Shown here piece by piece: positions 1-8,848 of a stretch of 62,456 nucleotides of DNA (the first letter of the stretch is position 1; every line of letters begins with the position of its first letter). Both the position numbers and the translations under genes were made by a program. The DNA lies in the NCBI GenBank assembly GCA_902771155.1, contig CACXVS010000008.1, positions 1-62,456 on the forward strand, given 5' to 3'. The notes under the pieces were generated by a model. That model did no database searches and had not been told where the DNA came from. It saw only the letters and a program-made list of their open reading frames with translations. The stretch is from an uncultured Prevotellaceae bacterium (GTDB lineage Bacteria > Bacteroidota > Bacteroidia > Bacteroidales > Bacteroidaceae).

Positions 1-260
1 CCATTCTCATTAAACAAACGCTGGTAATAGGCGGCAGGATCCTCCATCGAAAAATCGCAATCGGCAAAGGTTATCAGCACCACAGCCTGACGATACACTT
101 TCTGCGGATCCCAATCTTGAACGGGAAAACTAAGCACCCCGCGGGTCTTAGCTTTATCAGTGGGGATATTTAGTACACAAGGCTTTCGCTCTTGTGCGCT
201 GGTGGCAACCGCCACCAGCAACACAAATGCGAACAGTATTATTTTGCGCAAGGTGTCCAT
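1..260 (-). CDS. N-terminal fragment of a secreted M6-like metalloprotease
   Basis: The reading frame starts at an ATG at 260 and runs off the left edge, so only about 86 residues are visible. They begin with a signal peptide ([10 protein letters not shown] followed by a hydrophobic stretch ending in an ATSAQ-type cleavage region). The mature part then contains [17 protein letters not shown] and [10 protein letters not shown], which resembles the opening of M6 (immune-inhibitor-A-like) peptidase domains, where a 'hydrophobic strand-F-D-F' block precedes a residue run like AYYxxLFN. The catalytic HExxH region would lie outside the window, so the family call rests on this N-terminal block only. 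The start overlaps the last 22 bases of the fumarase gene, suggesting transcription from upstream of fumarase. It could instead be another secreted enzyme of unknown class. Confidence 0.5.
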   Translation of the reverse strand, partial: MDTLRKIILFAFVLLVAVATSAQERKPCVLNIPTDKAKTRGVLSFPVQDWDPQKVYRQAVVLITFADCDFSMEDPAAYYQRLFNEN

Positions 261-1888
261 GGCTTCAGGGTCTTGAAGAAGTCATTACCCTTATCGTCGA
301 CGAGGATGAAGGCGGGGAAGTCTTCGACCTCAATCTTCCAGACAGCCTCCATACCCAACTCAGGATACTCCACGCACTCGATGCTCTTGATAGAACTCTG
401 AGAGAGCACTGCAGCTACACCACCGATGGTGCCGAGGTAGAAACCACCATACTTCTTACAAGCCTCAGTCACCACGTCGGAGCGGTTGCCCTTGGCAATC
501 ATGACGAGTGATGCGCCATTAGCCTGGAACTCGTCCACATAGGGATCCATACGGTTGGCGGTGGTTGGGCCCATCGAACCACAAGGATAGCCCTCTGGTG
601 TCTTTGCGGGTCCGGCATAGAGTACGGGGTACTTCTTGAAGTAGTCGGGCATGCCCTCGCCTGCGTCGAGACGGGCCTTCAGTTTGGCGTGAGCGATGTC
701 ACGGGCCACGATGATGGTACCCTTCAGGTTGACACGTGTAGAGACAGGATACTTGGAGAGTTCCTTGCGAACGGCATCGATGCCCTCGTTGAGGTCGATC
801 TCGATGCCCTTGCCACCCTCACCCGGCTTGCGAAGCTCCTCAGGGATCAGCTCTGTGGGATTCGAGTCCATCTTCTCCAACCAGATACCATCGGCATTGA
901 TCTTGGCCTTGATGTTTCTGTCGGCAGAGCAGGATACGCCCATACCAATCGGACAAGAAGCACCATGACGAGGCAGACGGACCACACGGATGTCGTGAGC
1001 CAGGTACTTACCACCGAACTGGGCTCCCAGACCAATCTTCTGAGCCTCAACAATCAGCTTCTGCTCGAGATCTACATCGCGGAAAGCTCGACCTGTCTCA
1101 TCGCCAGTAGTGGGCAGACCATCGTAGAACTTGATGGAAGCGAGCTTCACAGTGAGCAGATTCTTCTCAGCTGAAGTACCACCAATCACGAAGGCAATGT
1201 GATAAGGAGGACATGCAGCTGTACCGAGCGACTTCATCTTCTCTACGAGGAACGGGATGAGGGTTCCCTCGTTCTGGATGGTGGCCTTGGTCATCGGGTA
1301 GAAGTAGGTCTTGTTGGCAGAGCCACCGCCCTTGGCTACCATCACGAACTTATACTCGGCACCCTCGGTGGCCTCGATATCAATCTGGGCAGGGAGGTTG
1401 CAACGGGTGTTCACCTCGTCGTACATATTCAGAGGGGCGTTCTGAGAGTAGCGCAGGTTGTCCTGGGTGAAGGTGTTGAACACACCCAGCGAGAGGGCCT
1501 CCTCGTCCTCGAAACCGGTCCAGATCTGCTGACCCTTCTCACCATGGATGATGGCGGTGCCGGTGTCCTGACAGAAAGGCAGGATGCCCTTAGCGGCCAC
1601 CTCGGCATTACGGAGGAACTGCAGGGCCACGTACTTGTCGTTCTCTGAGGCCTCGGGATCGGTGAGGATCTTGGCGACCTGCTCGTTATGCTCACGGCGC
1701 AGCATGAACTCCACATCGTGGAAGGCCTGCTGGGCCAACAGGGTGAGGGCCTCTTTCGACACCTTCACAATGGTTTTTCCTTCAAACTCTGACGTTGTCA
1801 CGCCATCTTTCGTCAAAAGGCGATACTCGGTCTTGTCTTCGCCCACCTGAAACATCGGGGCATACTTAAATTCAACTGTCTTAGCCAT
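239..1888 (-). CDS. fumA: Class I (iron-sulfur) fumarate hydratase
   Basis: Cytosolic enzyme that interconverts fumarate and L-malate, used in the reductive succinate pathway of anaerobic Bacteroidales. The 549-residue length is normal for two-domain class I fumarases. Three cysteines sit where the [4Fe-4S] cluster ligands are expected: C106 in FCQDTGT, C226 in GTAACPPYH, and C320 in [11 protein letters not shown]. The C-terminal beta domain holds [20 protein letters not shown]. The start MAKTVEFKY is the only sensible ATG. A repeat unit (1904-2056) lies only 15 bases upstream of the start codon, so the 5' region of this gene has probably been remodelled by repeat insertion. No clear TAnnTTTG box was found between the repeat and the gene. 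Confidence 0.95.
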   Translation of the reverse strand: MAKTVEFKYAPMFQVGEDKTEYRLLTKDGVTTSEFEGKTIVKVSKEALTLLAQQAFHDVEFMLRREHNEQVAKILTDPEASENDKYVALQFLRNAEVAAKGILPFCQDTGTAIIHGEKGQQIWTGFEDEEALSLGVFNTFTQDNLRYSQNAPLNMYDEVNTRCNLPAQIDIEATEGAEYKFVMVAKGGGSANKTYFYPMTKATIQNEGTLIPFLVEKMKSLGTAACPPYHIAFVIGGTSAEKNLLTVKLASIKFYDGLPTTGDETGRAFRDVDLEQKLIVEAQKIGLGAQFGGKYLAHDIRVVRLPRHGASCPIGMGVSCSADRNIKAKINADGIWLEKMDSNPTELIPEELRKPGEGGKGIEIDLNEGIDAVRKELSKYPVSTRVNLKGTIIVARDIAHAKLKARLDAGEGMPDYFKKYPVLYAGPAKTPEGYPCGSMGPTTANRMDPYVDEFQANGASLVMIAKGNRSDVVTEACKKYGGFYLGTIGGVAAVLSQSSIKSIECVEYPELGMEAVWKIEVEDFPAFILVDDKGNDFFKTLKPWTPCAK

Positions 1889-1903
1889 ACTGTTTGTTTT
1901 TTA

Positions 1904-2056
1904 GGGAGTCATGGAGACTAAGAGTGGAGACAAGGAGACAGGGAGTTCAAGGAGTTCAAGACATATCTCTGCAAGAAAAAAATCCCACAAACAATTGTCC
2001 TGAGCTCCGTGAACTCCTAGAACTCCGTGAACTCCTTGCAACTCCTTGTCTCCTTA
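1904..2056. repeat. MITE-like repeat unit with inverted GGAGACAAGG arms
   Basis: The left arm (1904-1966) is built from GGAGACAAGGAG and GGAGTTCAAGG blocks and ends in TTCAAGACATAT. A core of roughly 30 AT-rich bases follows. The right arm (about 1995-2056) carries the reverse complement (GAACTCC, TTGTCTCC). The plan is arm, short core, inverted arm, and the same plan recurs at 26041-26165. It sits just downstream of the S23-family gene and just upstream of fumarase on the minus strand. No open reading frame of its own was recognised. Confidence 0.8.
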
Positions 2057-2068
2057 GAATCCATGTTA

Positions 2069-2443
2069 TTAATCTTTTATACCATTATTGTTAATTATTC
2101 CATTACAATATAGAAAGAGCATCTTGCTTGCATCTTCGAGTGTATCATGAAGATTCGAGAAATCAGCATCACTAATATACTGCAAATCCCTAGACAGCAA
2201 GATATAATCACGACACTCTTCCATACTACCTTGAGAGATATTCATAAAACATAATTTATCGGCTTTACTTAACTTCTTATAGCCTTCAGCAATATTGGCT
2301 TCAATAGAGACGGCTGCTCTTCGGAACTGAGACGTTAATCCATAGAGTTCATCTACAGGAAAACTTTTAGTAATCCTATAAACCAGAAGCACGAACAAAT
2401 GTGCCTTCTGCCATGCTATCACATTCTCAAACGTATATGTCAT
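2069..2443 (-). CDS. Four-helix-bundle protein, S23 / 23S rRNA intervening-sequence family
   Basis: 124 residues, the usual size for the family first seen inside 23S rRNA intervening sequences and related to the Avd accessory protein of diversity-generating retroelements. Diagnostic features are the N-terminal FENVIAWQKAHLF, then FPVDELYGLTSQFRRAAVSI, IEANIAEGYKK, and helical segments to the end. These proteins form helical bundles and some bind nucleic acid; the cellular role of orphan copies is unknown. The ATG at 2443 was chosen over the longer upstream frame because that extension is translated repeat plus antisense of the M16 gene. The start codon sits directly at the end of a repeat arm (the repeat's ACATATG runs into the ATG), so gene and repeat look like one unit. 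No reverse transcriptase or variable repeat is nearby. Confidence 0.85.
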   Translation of the reverse strand: MTYTFENVIAWQKAHLFVLLVYRITKSFPVDELYGLTSQFRRAAVSIEANIAEGYKKLSKADKLCFMNISQGSMEECRDYILLSRDLQYISDADFSNLHDTLEDASKMLFLYCNGIINNNGIKD

Positions 2444-2444
2444 A

Positions 2445-2520
2445 TGTCCTGAACTCCTTGAACTCCTTGTCTCCTTGAACTCCTTGTCTCCTTGAACTCC
2501 TTGTCTCCTTGTCTCCTTGA
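2445..2520. repeat. Repeat arm upstream of the S23-family gene
   Basis: 76 bases made only of alternating GAACTCCTT and GTCTCCTT blocks (minus-strand reading: GGAGACAAGG and GGAGTTCAAGG). It lies between the M16 stop codon (2523) and the S23 start codon (2443). In S23 orientation it points the same way as the nearer arm of the unit at 1904-2056, so the gene is flanked by directly repeated arms. Confidence 0.85.
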
Positions 2521-2522
2521 TA

Positions 2523-5441
2523 TTAATATCCGAAGATCTCTTCCGTGGTGAGGCGACGGATGGGGCCAATCTTGCTGAGGGCCTCCATGTCGAGCTCCTT
2601 CTCGTCGCCGAGGATGAGGTAGCGATAAGCCTTGTTGGCCATCTGACTCTTCTCGTAATCCACGATATCCTGCAGACGGACGGAGGGGAGGGCGTTGTAC
2701 ACCTTCTCGTACAGGTCGTAGTCGATGCCCAGGCGCTTGGCAGAGAGATAGGCGTTGAGGACACCCGTCTTCGTGACGCGTCTGCTGGCGAGCTGCTTCG
2801 TCAAGGCGTCCTTGGCAATCTGGAAGGACGTCTCACTGGCAGGCATCTCGTTGAGGATGACATGGAACTGGTTTACGGCATCCATCATCTTATCGTTCTG
2901 TGTGATGATATAGGCAAAACAATGTTCCTTCTCATCTTTCTTCACAGGTGTCATATAATAAGCTGCAGCACTGTAAGCCAGGCCACGGGCCTCACGCATC
3001 TCCTGGAACACGATGCCATTCATACCGCCACCGTAGTACTCGTTGAAGAGTTCCACCACAGCCTCCTGCTCAGGATGCCAGTCGCGACCTTCATTATGGT
3101 ACATCTCGAGGTAGATGTTCTTCGCATCGTAAGGTGCAATCCAAACCTCGTTGACATTGGCCTCCTGGCGCTCGTAGGGCTTGCCCTTGGGGACATCAGC
3201 CAACGTCTGAGGAGTAGGATGGACAGAGCCCAACACCTCTGAGAGTTCCTCGGGAGAGAGTTTGCCATAGTAGAGCACACTGTGCTTCAGACCGGGAAGA
3301 CCGGCAATGAGCGAGAGCAGTTGCTGGGGATCGGCCTTACGCAGTTCAGCCTCACTCATCACGTCGCGCCTGGAATTGTGCTCACCATAGATGGCATAGT
3401 TTGTGAGATAAGAGAAATTGGTTCGCTGGTCGGTCTTCGCATCCTCACGCGCCTTCAGGATCAGACCAACATACTGGTCGTAAGACTCCTTGTCGGCCTT
3501 GGCGTTTCTCACCACGTCTTCGAGCAGGGCCAGTGCCTCAGGCATCTGAGACTGCAGACCACTGAGCGAGATGTTGAGATTGTCGCTATTCACGTTGACA
3601 GAGTAATTACAAGCCAACTGGTAGAACTTCTGCTTCACCTCGGCTGCGGAGAGTTTGGCGGTACCCACATAGTCGAGATAGCCTGCGGCGATGTCGTAAC
3701 GGTTGTCGTCCTGCTGGCCGAACTCATAGCGGAAGACGAGGTTGAAGAGGTCGTTCTCGGTGTTCTGCTTATAGTAAAGGGGCAACTTGTTCTTGGTCTC
3801 GCCAATCACCATGTCCTTCTTGAAATCGACGAACTTAGGCTGGATGGGCTCCACCTGCGACTCCTGGATCTCCTTTACGAAGGCACTCATCTGGTCGCGG
3901 TTGGCCTGGATCGGGGTGATGGCAGGCTTGTCGATCTTCTTCTGGGTAGAATCCGTACCCATCTTCTTATAAATGGTGGCATAGCCATTGGTGAAGAAAC
4001 GGTTGGCAAAGGCCACAATCTGCTCCTTGGTCATCTCCGACACACGATCGAGTTTGCCTATCATCTGATCCCAACTGATGCCGTTGATAAAGGCATTCAT
4101 AAACTGACGGGCGCGCCACTGGTTGCTCTCGAGGGATTTCTGGTAGTTGAGCTTCATATTATTGATCACACTGGGCAGGAGGTCGTCGGAGAAGTTTCCC
4201 TTCTTCAGGTTCTCGATCTCTGCCAGCATGAGGTCTCTCACCTCCTCGAGCGACTGCTCGGGCTTGGGCATACCATTGAGGATGAACAAAGAATAATCCT
4301 GCTCGTCAAACAGTCCGGCTCCAGCACTTAACACCTTCATCTGCTGGTTCAGGTTGATATCGAAGATACCCGCCTTACCGTTGTTCAGCATATAGCCAAT
4401 CACGTCGAGGGTGTCGCACTGCAGGTCGGAGGCTTTCTTGGCGAGCCATCCCACCCACACGTTCTCTGCCTGCTGACCTATGACGGCTGTATCGACGGGA
4501 GCCGTCAGGGGCTTCTGGACGGGGAACACTGGCTGAGAGACGTCGGCACCTGGCTTCCAACCGCCAAAGTACTGGTCGATGATGGCAATGGTCTTGTCCA
4601 TGTCGAAGTCGCCCGCCATGCAGATGGCCACATTATTGGGCACGTACCACTTCTTGAAGTAGTTCTTGATATTCGTAATCGAGGGGTTCTTCAGGTGCTC
4701 CTGCGTACCGATGGTGGTCTGGGTACCATAGGGGTGCGTCGGGGTGAGTTTCTCGCCCAGGGCCTTCCACACCTTGTCGCCATCGTCGGTCAGGTAGAGG
4801 TTATACTCCTCATAGACGGCCTCGAGCTCGGTATGGAAACCGCGAATCACCATGTTCTGGAAACGGTCGCTCTGGATCTTCGCCCAGTTCTCGATCTCGT
4901 TGCTGGGGATATCCTCCGTATAGCAGGTGACATCGTTGGAGGTGAAGGCGTTGGTACCCTCGGCACCGATAGCTGCCATCAGCTTGTCGTACTCGTTGGG
5001 GATGAAGTACTGGGCTGCTACCTGTGAGATGCTGTCGATCTCATGGTACTTCTGCTTGCGGGCCTCTGGATCCGTCATCCGGCGATATTCCTCGTAGCAC
5101 TGCTCAATCTTGTCGAGCAGGGGAGCCTCAGCAGCCACGTTGTTAGAGCCGAAGTGGGTGGAACCCTTAAACATCAGGTGCTCCAGATAGTGAGCCAGAC
5201 CGGTGGTCTCGGCCGGGTCGTTCTTCGAACCCGTGCGCACGGCGATGTAGGTCTGAATACGAGGGCGCTCAGTGTTCACGGAGAAATACACTTTCAGGCC
5301 GTTGTCGAGGGTGTAGATCCTCGTCTTCATGAGGTCGCCCGCCACTGTCTCAAACTTGTAGTCCTTGGCAGATAAAGGTGAAAAAGTAAAAAGGTAAAAT
5401 AGTAAAATAATACCGTACTTCATTTGCTTCATAGTTTTCAT
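2523..5441 (-). CDS. Secreted M16 (pitrilysin-type) zinc metallopeptidase
   Basis: 972 residues with an N-terminal signal sequence (about residues 8-25, ending LSA-KDYKF). The inverted zinc motif HxxEH is present as HYLEH (H84, E87, H88) inside TTGLAHYLEHLMFKGS, with the distal glutamate region ELEAVYEEYN further on. Two M16 halves follow each other: an active N-terminal half and a C-terminal half lacking the zinc motif (region GGMNGIVFQEMREARGLAYSA). This is the normal layout of one-chain periplasmic or cell-surface peptide-degrading enzymes. MKTMKQMKYG offers several close ATGs; the first is kept. It ends 2 bases before the repeat arm at 2520. Confidence 0.93.
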   Translation of the reverse strand: MKTMKQMKYGIILLFYLFTFSPLSAKDYKFETVAGDLMKTRIYTLDNGLKVYFSVNTERPRIQTYIAVRTGSKNDPAETTGLAHYLEHLMFKGSTHFGSNNVAAEAPLLDKIEQCYEEYRRMTDPEARKQKYHEIDSISQVAAQYFIPNEYDKLMAAIGAEGTNAFTSNDVTCYTEDIPSNEIENWAKIQSDRFQNMVIRGFHTELEAVYEEYNLYLTDDGDKVWKALGEKLTPTHPYGTQTTIGTQEHLKNPSITNIKNYFKKWYVPNNVAICMAGDFDMDKTIAIIDQYFGGWKPGADVSQPVFPVQKPLTAPVDTAVIGQQAENVWVGWLAKKASDLQCDTLDVIGYMLNNGKAGIFDINLNQQMKVLSAGAGLFDEQDYSLFILNGMPKPEQSLEEVRDLMLAEIENLKKGNFSDDLLPSVINNMKLNYQKSLESNQWRARQFMNAFINGISWDQMIGKLDRVSEMTKEQIVAFANRFFTNGYATIYKKMGTDSTQKKIDKPAITPIQANRDQMSAFVKEIQESQVEPIQPKFVDFKKDMVIGETKNKLPLYYKQNTENDLFNLVFRYEFGQQDDNRYDIAAGYLDYVGTAKLSAAEVKQKFYQLACNYSVNVNSDNLNISLSGLQSQMPEALALLEDVVRNAKADKESYDQYVGLILKAREDAKTDQRTNFSYLTNYAIYGEHNSRRDVMSEAELRKADPQQLLSLIAGLPGLKHSVLYYGKLSPEELSEVLGSVHPTPQTLADVPKGKPYERQEANVNEVWIAPYDAKNIYLEMYHNEGRDWHPEQEAVVELFNEYYGGGMNGIVFQEMREARGLAYSAAAYYMTPVKKDEKEHCFAYIITQNDKMMDAVNQFHVILNEMPASETSFQIAKDALTKQLASRRVTKTGVLNAYLSAKRLGIDYDLYEKVYNALPSVRLQDIVDYEKSQMANKAYRYLILGDEKELDMEALSKIGPIRRLTTEEIFGY

Positions 5442-5501
5442 TGGTGTTCTACTTTGTTTATGATGTTTATTATTGTTCCTATAATCGTATTTACCTTTTA
5501 A

Positions 5502-7355
5502 TTAGTTCTCGTAATCTATCTCGTGGTCCAATTTCTCGATAAAGTCATCGAGCACCTCCTTATCGACATCACCCATGGCGTACTCCTTCTCGGCATCCTT
5601 ACGGATCTCGGCAATCCAGGCACGACGGGCCTTGATGTAATCCTCATGGATATGCTCTGCATCGGCCTCGGTAATCTCCTCAAGACCATAGTAGTCGAGG
5701 ATCATCTGATAAGACCACGACCAACGGTATTCGCTGTAGTTGTCGTTGATCTCTGAGAAGCGGTCGAGCACCTGCTGGATATTGTCGATGTCGCCATTCT
5801 TGATGTCACGAACCATGCGCAACTCCTCACTCTCAGGCAACAGCAGACCGCTCAGGTCGGTCCAACGGCCCTTGCCCACCAGACTCTTCGGACGGCCGAA
5901 GAAGCCCTCCTTCTGGGCTCGCTTCAACACGGCACCCATATAGATACGCAGGGCGATATCGTAATACTTCAAGCCCTTGCGCAAGGACGAGGCGTTGATG
6001 ACATACTCGTGGAAATTATAGGTTGACACGTTATCGCCAGAGGCCTCGCGCAGAGCCGTCAGCACCTTGATTCCCTCCATAATCTCTCCCACGGTGAAGG
6101 GCGAGAGCCAGTCGAAGTTGATGATACTCTTCTTGGAGAGTTTAGAACGCTTGTCGCGCTTGGGCCACTTCTTGATGTCACGATACAGACCTACGGTGGT
6201 GATGTTGCGCCCTGGCACCAGATAGCAGTCGTCGCCATAGGCCAGCAGATAGGAGAACGGCAGATTGCGGGTGTCGGGGTGGTGCATCAGTTTACCGAAG
6301 CACACCGAGAAAGCACCAATGGTGGCAGGCATAAGGATATAGCTGCCTGAGGCCGTCTTCGTGCCACGCTCCAGGGTGCCATAGTGCAGGGGACCCATCT
6401 TGTAGGCGTGGTTGGAGAAGTTGGTATTAGAGCCTGCGTTGTAGAACGAGAACTCACCACCTATCAGCAGCGAACTCTTGTGGTGACTGGCACAGAAGGG
6501 TCCGCAGAAAGCTGCACAAGCCTCACCATTGGCCATGAACGAGTTGGCAAAGAAGAGCGAAGCCTCTGCCGTAAAACCGTTCGTAATCTGACAGGCCTCG
6601 CCCACGAAGCAGTCCTGCATCTTCACTGAGTTGTTGATGGAGCAACCGTCGCAGATAATGGAGTTCTCACAGATGACACCAGTGCCGATAAACACAGGAG
6701 CGTCCATCGACGACATCACCGTACACTCGGAAAGTCGGGAGGCACCGCTGATCTCACAGTCGCCCTTGATGATGGTGTTGGTGATATCCTTGGCATTGAT
6801 GATCTTCACATTGTTTCCGATGTAACCTCTGTCGGGACGGTTCACCCGCAGCTCGTCCTCAATCATCTGCTGAAGGGTCTTCTTCAACTGCTTATCGTGG
6901 TTGTGCTTCACCATAAACGAGGCGAGTTGGGAATTGAGCTCACGGAAGATGGTGACATTACCATCGCCCATCTCGTTGAGCACACTGATGACAGATCCCT
7001 CGCCATAGGTGGCGTCGTCGGTAGTCTCGAGTGTACAGATGTTAGAGATGTAGCAGTCGTTGCCTATCGTATAATTATTGATGTAGTTGCCCACCTTCTC
7101 TATCAGACAGTCGTTGCCCACTGTGACGTTTCGCAGTGTGGCATCGTTGATGCCTGAATGCTTGACAAAGCCCTTGGTTACCTCTACCATCTTATCGAAG
7201 GAACCCAGGCGGATGTCGCCATAGAAGATGACGCGATGGAAGTTATAAGGCTTAAAGTCTTCGTCCACCATAACTCGCTGCCAGTCTTCTGCCCAGCAGA
7301 CATTCTTCTCTAAGATTTCGATCTCGGTTTGTGTTAGTTGTCTGTAATTACTCAT
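5502..7355 (-). CDS. DUF4954 family left-handed beta-helix protein
   Basis: 617 residues. The central part (about residues 70-320) is rich in hexapeptide-like turns such as VGNDCLIEKVGNYI, IGNDCYISN, IGNNVKIIN and GTGVICENS, indicating a left-handed beta-helix like that of sugar nucleotidyl- and acyl-transferases. The C-terminal third is helical and acidic. It matches what I know as DUF4954, a Bacteroidetes family of unproven function; transferase or sugar-nucleotide binding roles are only suggested by the fold. The start MSNYRQLTQ at 7355 overlaps the hflX stop by 8 bases (ATGAGTAA), implying translational coupling. The longer upstream frame is rejected because it reads hflX out of frame. 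Confidence 0.85.
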   Translation of the reverse strand: MSNYRQLTQTEIEILEKNVCWAEDWQRVMVDEDFKPYNFHRVIFYGDIRLGSFDKMVEVTKGFVKHSGINDATLRNVTVGNDCLIEKVGNYINNYTIGNDCYISNICTLETTDDATYGEGSVISVLNEMGDGNVTIFRELNSQLASFMVKHNHDKQLKKTLQQMIEDELRVNRPDRGYIGNNVKIINAKDITNTIIKGDCEISGASRLSECTVMSSMDAPVFIGTGVICENSIICDGCSINNSVKMQDCFVGEACQITNGFTAEASLFFANSFMANGEACAAFCGPFCASHHKSSLLIGGEFSFYNAGSNTNFSNHAYKMGPLHYGTLERGTKTASGSYILMPATIGAFSVCFGKLMHHPDTRNLPFSYLLAYGDDCYLVPGRNITTVGLYRDIKKWPKRDKRSKLSKKSIINFDWLSPFTVGEIMEGIKVLTALREASGDNVSTYNFHEYVINASSLRKGLKYYDIALRIYMGAVLKRAQKEGFFGRPKSLVGKGRWTDLSGLLLPESEELRMVRDIKNGDIDNIQQVLDRFSEINDNYSEYRWSWSYQMILDYYGLEEITEADAEHIHEDYIKARRAWIAEIRKDAEKEYAMGDVDKEVLDDFIEKLDHEIDYEN

Positions 7356-8703
7356 AATCTTGATATAAAAAATCGTTATACGGATATTTCTGTACATGGA
7401 GTTCGCACACCCGTTTGTAAAGGGTCTCACGCAACTCGTCGATATTCTCCTTCTGGCGTGCCGAGATAAACAAGGTCTCCAGGTATTGTCTTGAACTCCT
7501 TGAGCTCCCCGCCTCCTTGTCACCCATCTTCCCCATCCACGTCTTCTTCAGGTCGTCGAGGGTGTAGTTCTCACGCGTCAGGGGTGTCAGGTCGTCTTCC
7601 TCCTTCTCCACCCACTTGTAGGCATCGATCTTGTTAAACACCAGCATGGCTGGTTTATCGGCACATCCCAGTTCCTTCAGCGTCTCCTCCACCACACGGA
7701 TCTGTTCCTCGAAATCCGGGTGGGAGATATCCACCACGTGCACCAGCAGATCGGCCTCTCTCACCTCGTCGAGGGTGCTCTTAAAGCTCTCCACCAGGTC
7801 GGAGGGCAACTTACGGATAAATCCTACGGTATCAGCCAGGAGGAAGGGAAGGTTGTCGATAGTCATCTTCCTCACGGTGGTGTCGAGGGTGGCGAAGAGC
7901 TTGTTTTCTGCAAACACCTCACTCTTGGCCAGCAGGTTCATCATCGTCGATTTCCCCACGTTGGTATAGCCCACGAGGGCCACTCGGATGAGGCGCCCAC
8001 GGTTCTTCCTCTGTGTCGTCTTCTGCTTGTCGATCTCTGCCAGACGCTGTTTCAGGAGGGTGATACGCTGCAAGATGATACGACGGTCCATCTCCAACTG
8101 CGTCTCACCAGGTCCACGCAGACCCACGGAGCCCTTACCGCCTCCGGAGCCTGAGCCACCGCCCTGGCGCTCCAGGTGCGTCCAGAGCCGCTGAAGTCGG
8201 GGGAGCATATAGCGATGCTGGGCCAACTCAACCTGAGCCTTGGCTTCCGCCGTCTGGGCCCTCATGGCGAAGATATCCAATATCAAGGTGGTGCGATCCA
8301 GGATCTTCACCTGTAGCTCCTTCTCGATATTACGTATCTGCTTGGCAGAGAGCTCATCGTCGAAAATCACCATACCCACAGGCTGGGGTGCGTTCGACTC
8401 ATCGAGCAGACCCTCGGCAAAGAGACTGGCATCCTGTGCATCTAACCAGTCGTCGTAGGCATCCTGACATTTCTTGATATAGTCCTTGATCTCCTGGAGC
8501 TTGCCACTCCCCACATAGGTGGTCTGACTCGGACCACCCACCTTCTGGGTAAAGCGCTTCACAGTGACTGCTCCTGCCGTATCTGCCAGGAACTCCAGTT
8601 CGTCAAGATATTCTTTCGTCTTGGCTTCATCCTGCTCTTTGGTAATCAGTCCTACCAGTACTGCAGTTTCCGCCTTGGCTTCTGAGATTACAAATTCCTT
8701 CAT
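7348..8703 (-). CDS. hflX: Ribosome-associated GTPase HflX
   Basis: 451 residues. HflX splits stalled or stressed ribosomes using GTP. The N-terminal HflX domain includes VGSGKLQEI and VIFDDELSAKQIRNIEKEL. The linker has a glycine-serine stretch (GGGSGSGGGKGSVGLRGPGETQLE). The G domain follows: G1 GYTNVGKST, G3 DTVGFI, G4 NKID, G5 ISAR. The start MKEFVISEAK at 8703 lies just after a TACCTTTG promoter box. Oddly, an extra segment between G4 and G5 (GDKEAGSSRSSRQYL, codons about 7482-7522) is encoded by one arm of the GGAGACAAGG repeat family, in frame. First gene of a coupled pair with the DUF4954 gene. Confidence 0.96.
   Translation of the reverse strand: MKEFVISEAKAETAVLVGLITKEQDEAKTKEYLDELEFLADTAGAVTVKRFTQKVGGPSQTTYVGSGKLQEIKDYIKKCQDAYDDWLDAQDASLFAEGLLDESNAPQPVGMVIFDDELSAKQIRNIEKELQVKILDRTTLILDIFAMRAQTAEAKAQVELAQHRYMLPRLQRLWTHLERQGGGSGSGGGKGSVGLRGPGETQLEMDRRIILQRITLLKQRLAEIDKQKTTQRKNRGRLIRVALVGYTNVGKSTMMNLLAKSEVFAENKLFATLDTTVRKMTIDNLPFLLADTVGFIRKLPSDLVESFKSTLDEVREADLLVHVVDISHPDFEEQIRVVEETLKELGCADKPAMLVFNKIDAYKWVEKEEDDLTPLTRENYTLDDLKKTWMGKMGDKEAGSSRSSRQYLETLFISARQKENIDELRETLYKRVCELHVQKYPYNDFLYQDYE
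7482..7522. repeat. GGAGACAAGG-family arm inside hflX
   Basis: The plus-strand text AGGTATTGTCTTGAACTCC followed by TTGAGCTCC and CCTCCTTGTC matches the right arm of the intergenic unit at 26131-26165, including its entry AGGTATTGTC. It keeps the hflX frame open and adds a basic, serine-rich loop to the GTPase. Confidence 0.75.
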
Positions 8704-8711
8704 ATTGGGTA

Positions 8712-8719
8712 CAAAGGTA
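8712..8719 (-). promoter_or_regulatory. hflX -7 promoter box
   Basis: Minus strand reads TACCTTTG, the Bacteroidetes -7 consensus TAnnTTTG. The start codon at 8703 follows within nine bases, so the transcript would be almost leaderless. No convincing -33 TTG is placed 19-21 bases upstream. Confidence 0.55.
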
Positions 8720-8804
8720 ATGAAAATCCACCATAGATGATACTGATTAACACACATTAATAAAAAAAATCACGCTATTCTCTTTTATTTTTTTGGAAAA
8801 TTTG

Positions 8805-8812
8805 TACTTTTG
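8805..8812 (+). promoter_or_regulatory. nagB -7 promoter box
   Basis: TACTTTTG fits TAnnTTTG and lies 36 bases before the nagB start, divergent from the hflX promoter. The upstream region is T-rich, but a properly spaced TTG was not found. Confidence 0.5.
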
Positions 8813-8848
8813 TACCCAAAATCACGAACCAAAAAACAAACAAACATT

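Noticed and set aside
2069..2443. Diversity-generating retroelement, suggested by the Avd-like protein
   Set aside because: No reverse transcriptase, template/variable repeat pair or C-type-lectin target gene is seen nearby.
2445..2520. Possible CRISPR array because of short regular repeats
   Set aside because: Blocks of 8-9 bases follow each other without unique spacers, and no cas genes are near.
3282..4331. 349-residue plus-strand ORF
   Set aside because: Lies wholly antisense to the M16 peptidase and has leucine/valine/histidine-rich shadow composition.
5502..7523. Longer DUF4954 protein starting at 7523
   Set aside because: The first 56 residues are the out-of-frame reading of hflX and its repeat arm; the ATG at 7355 overlaps the hflX stop in a typical coupled way.
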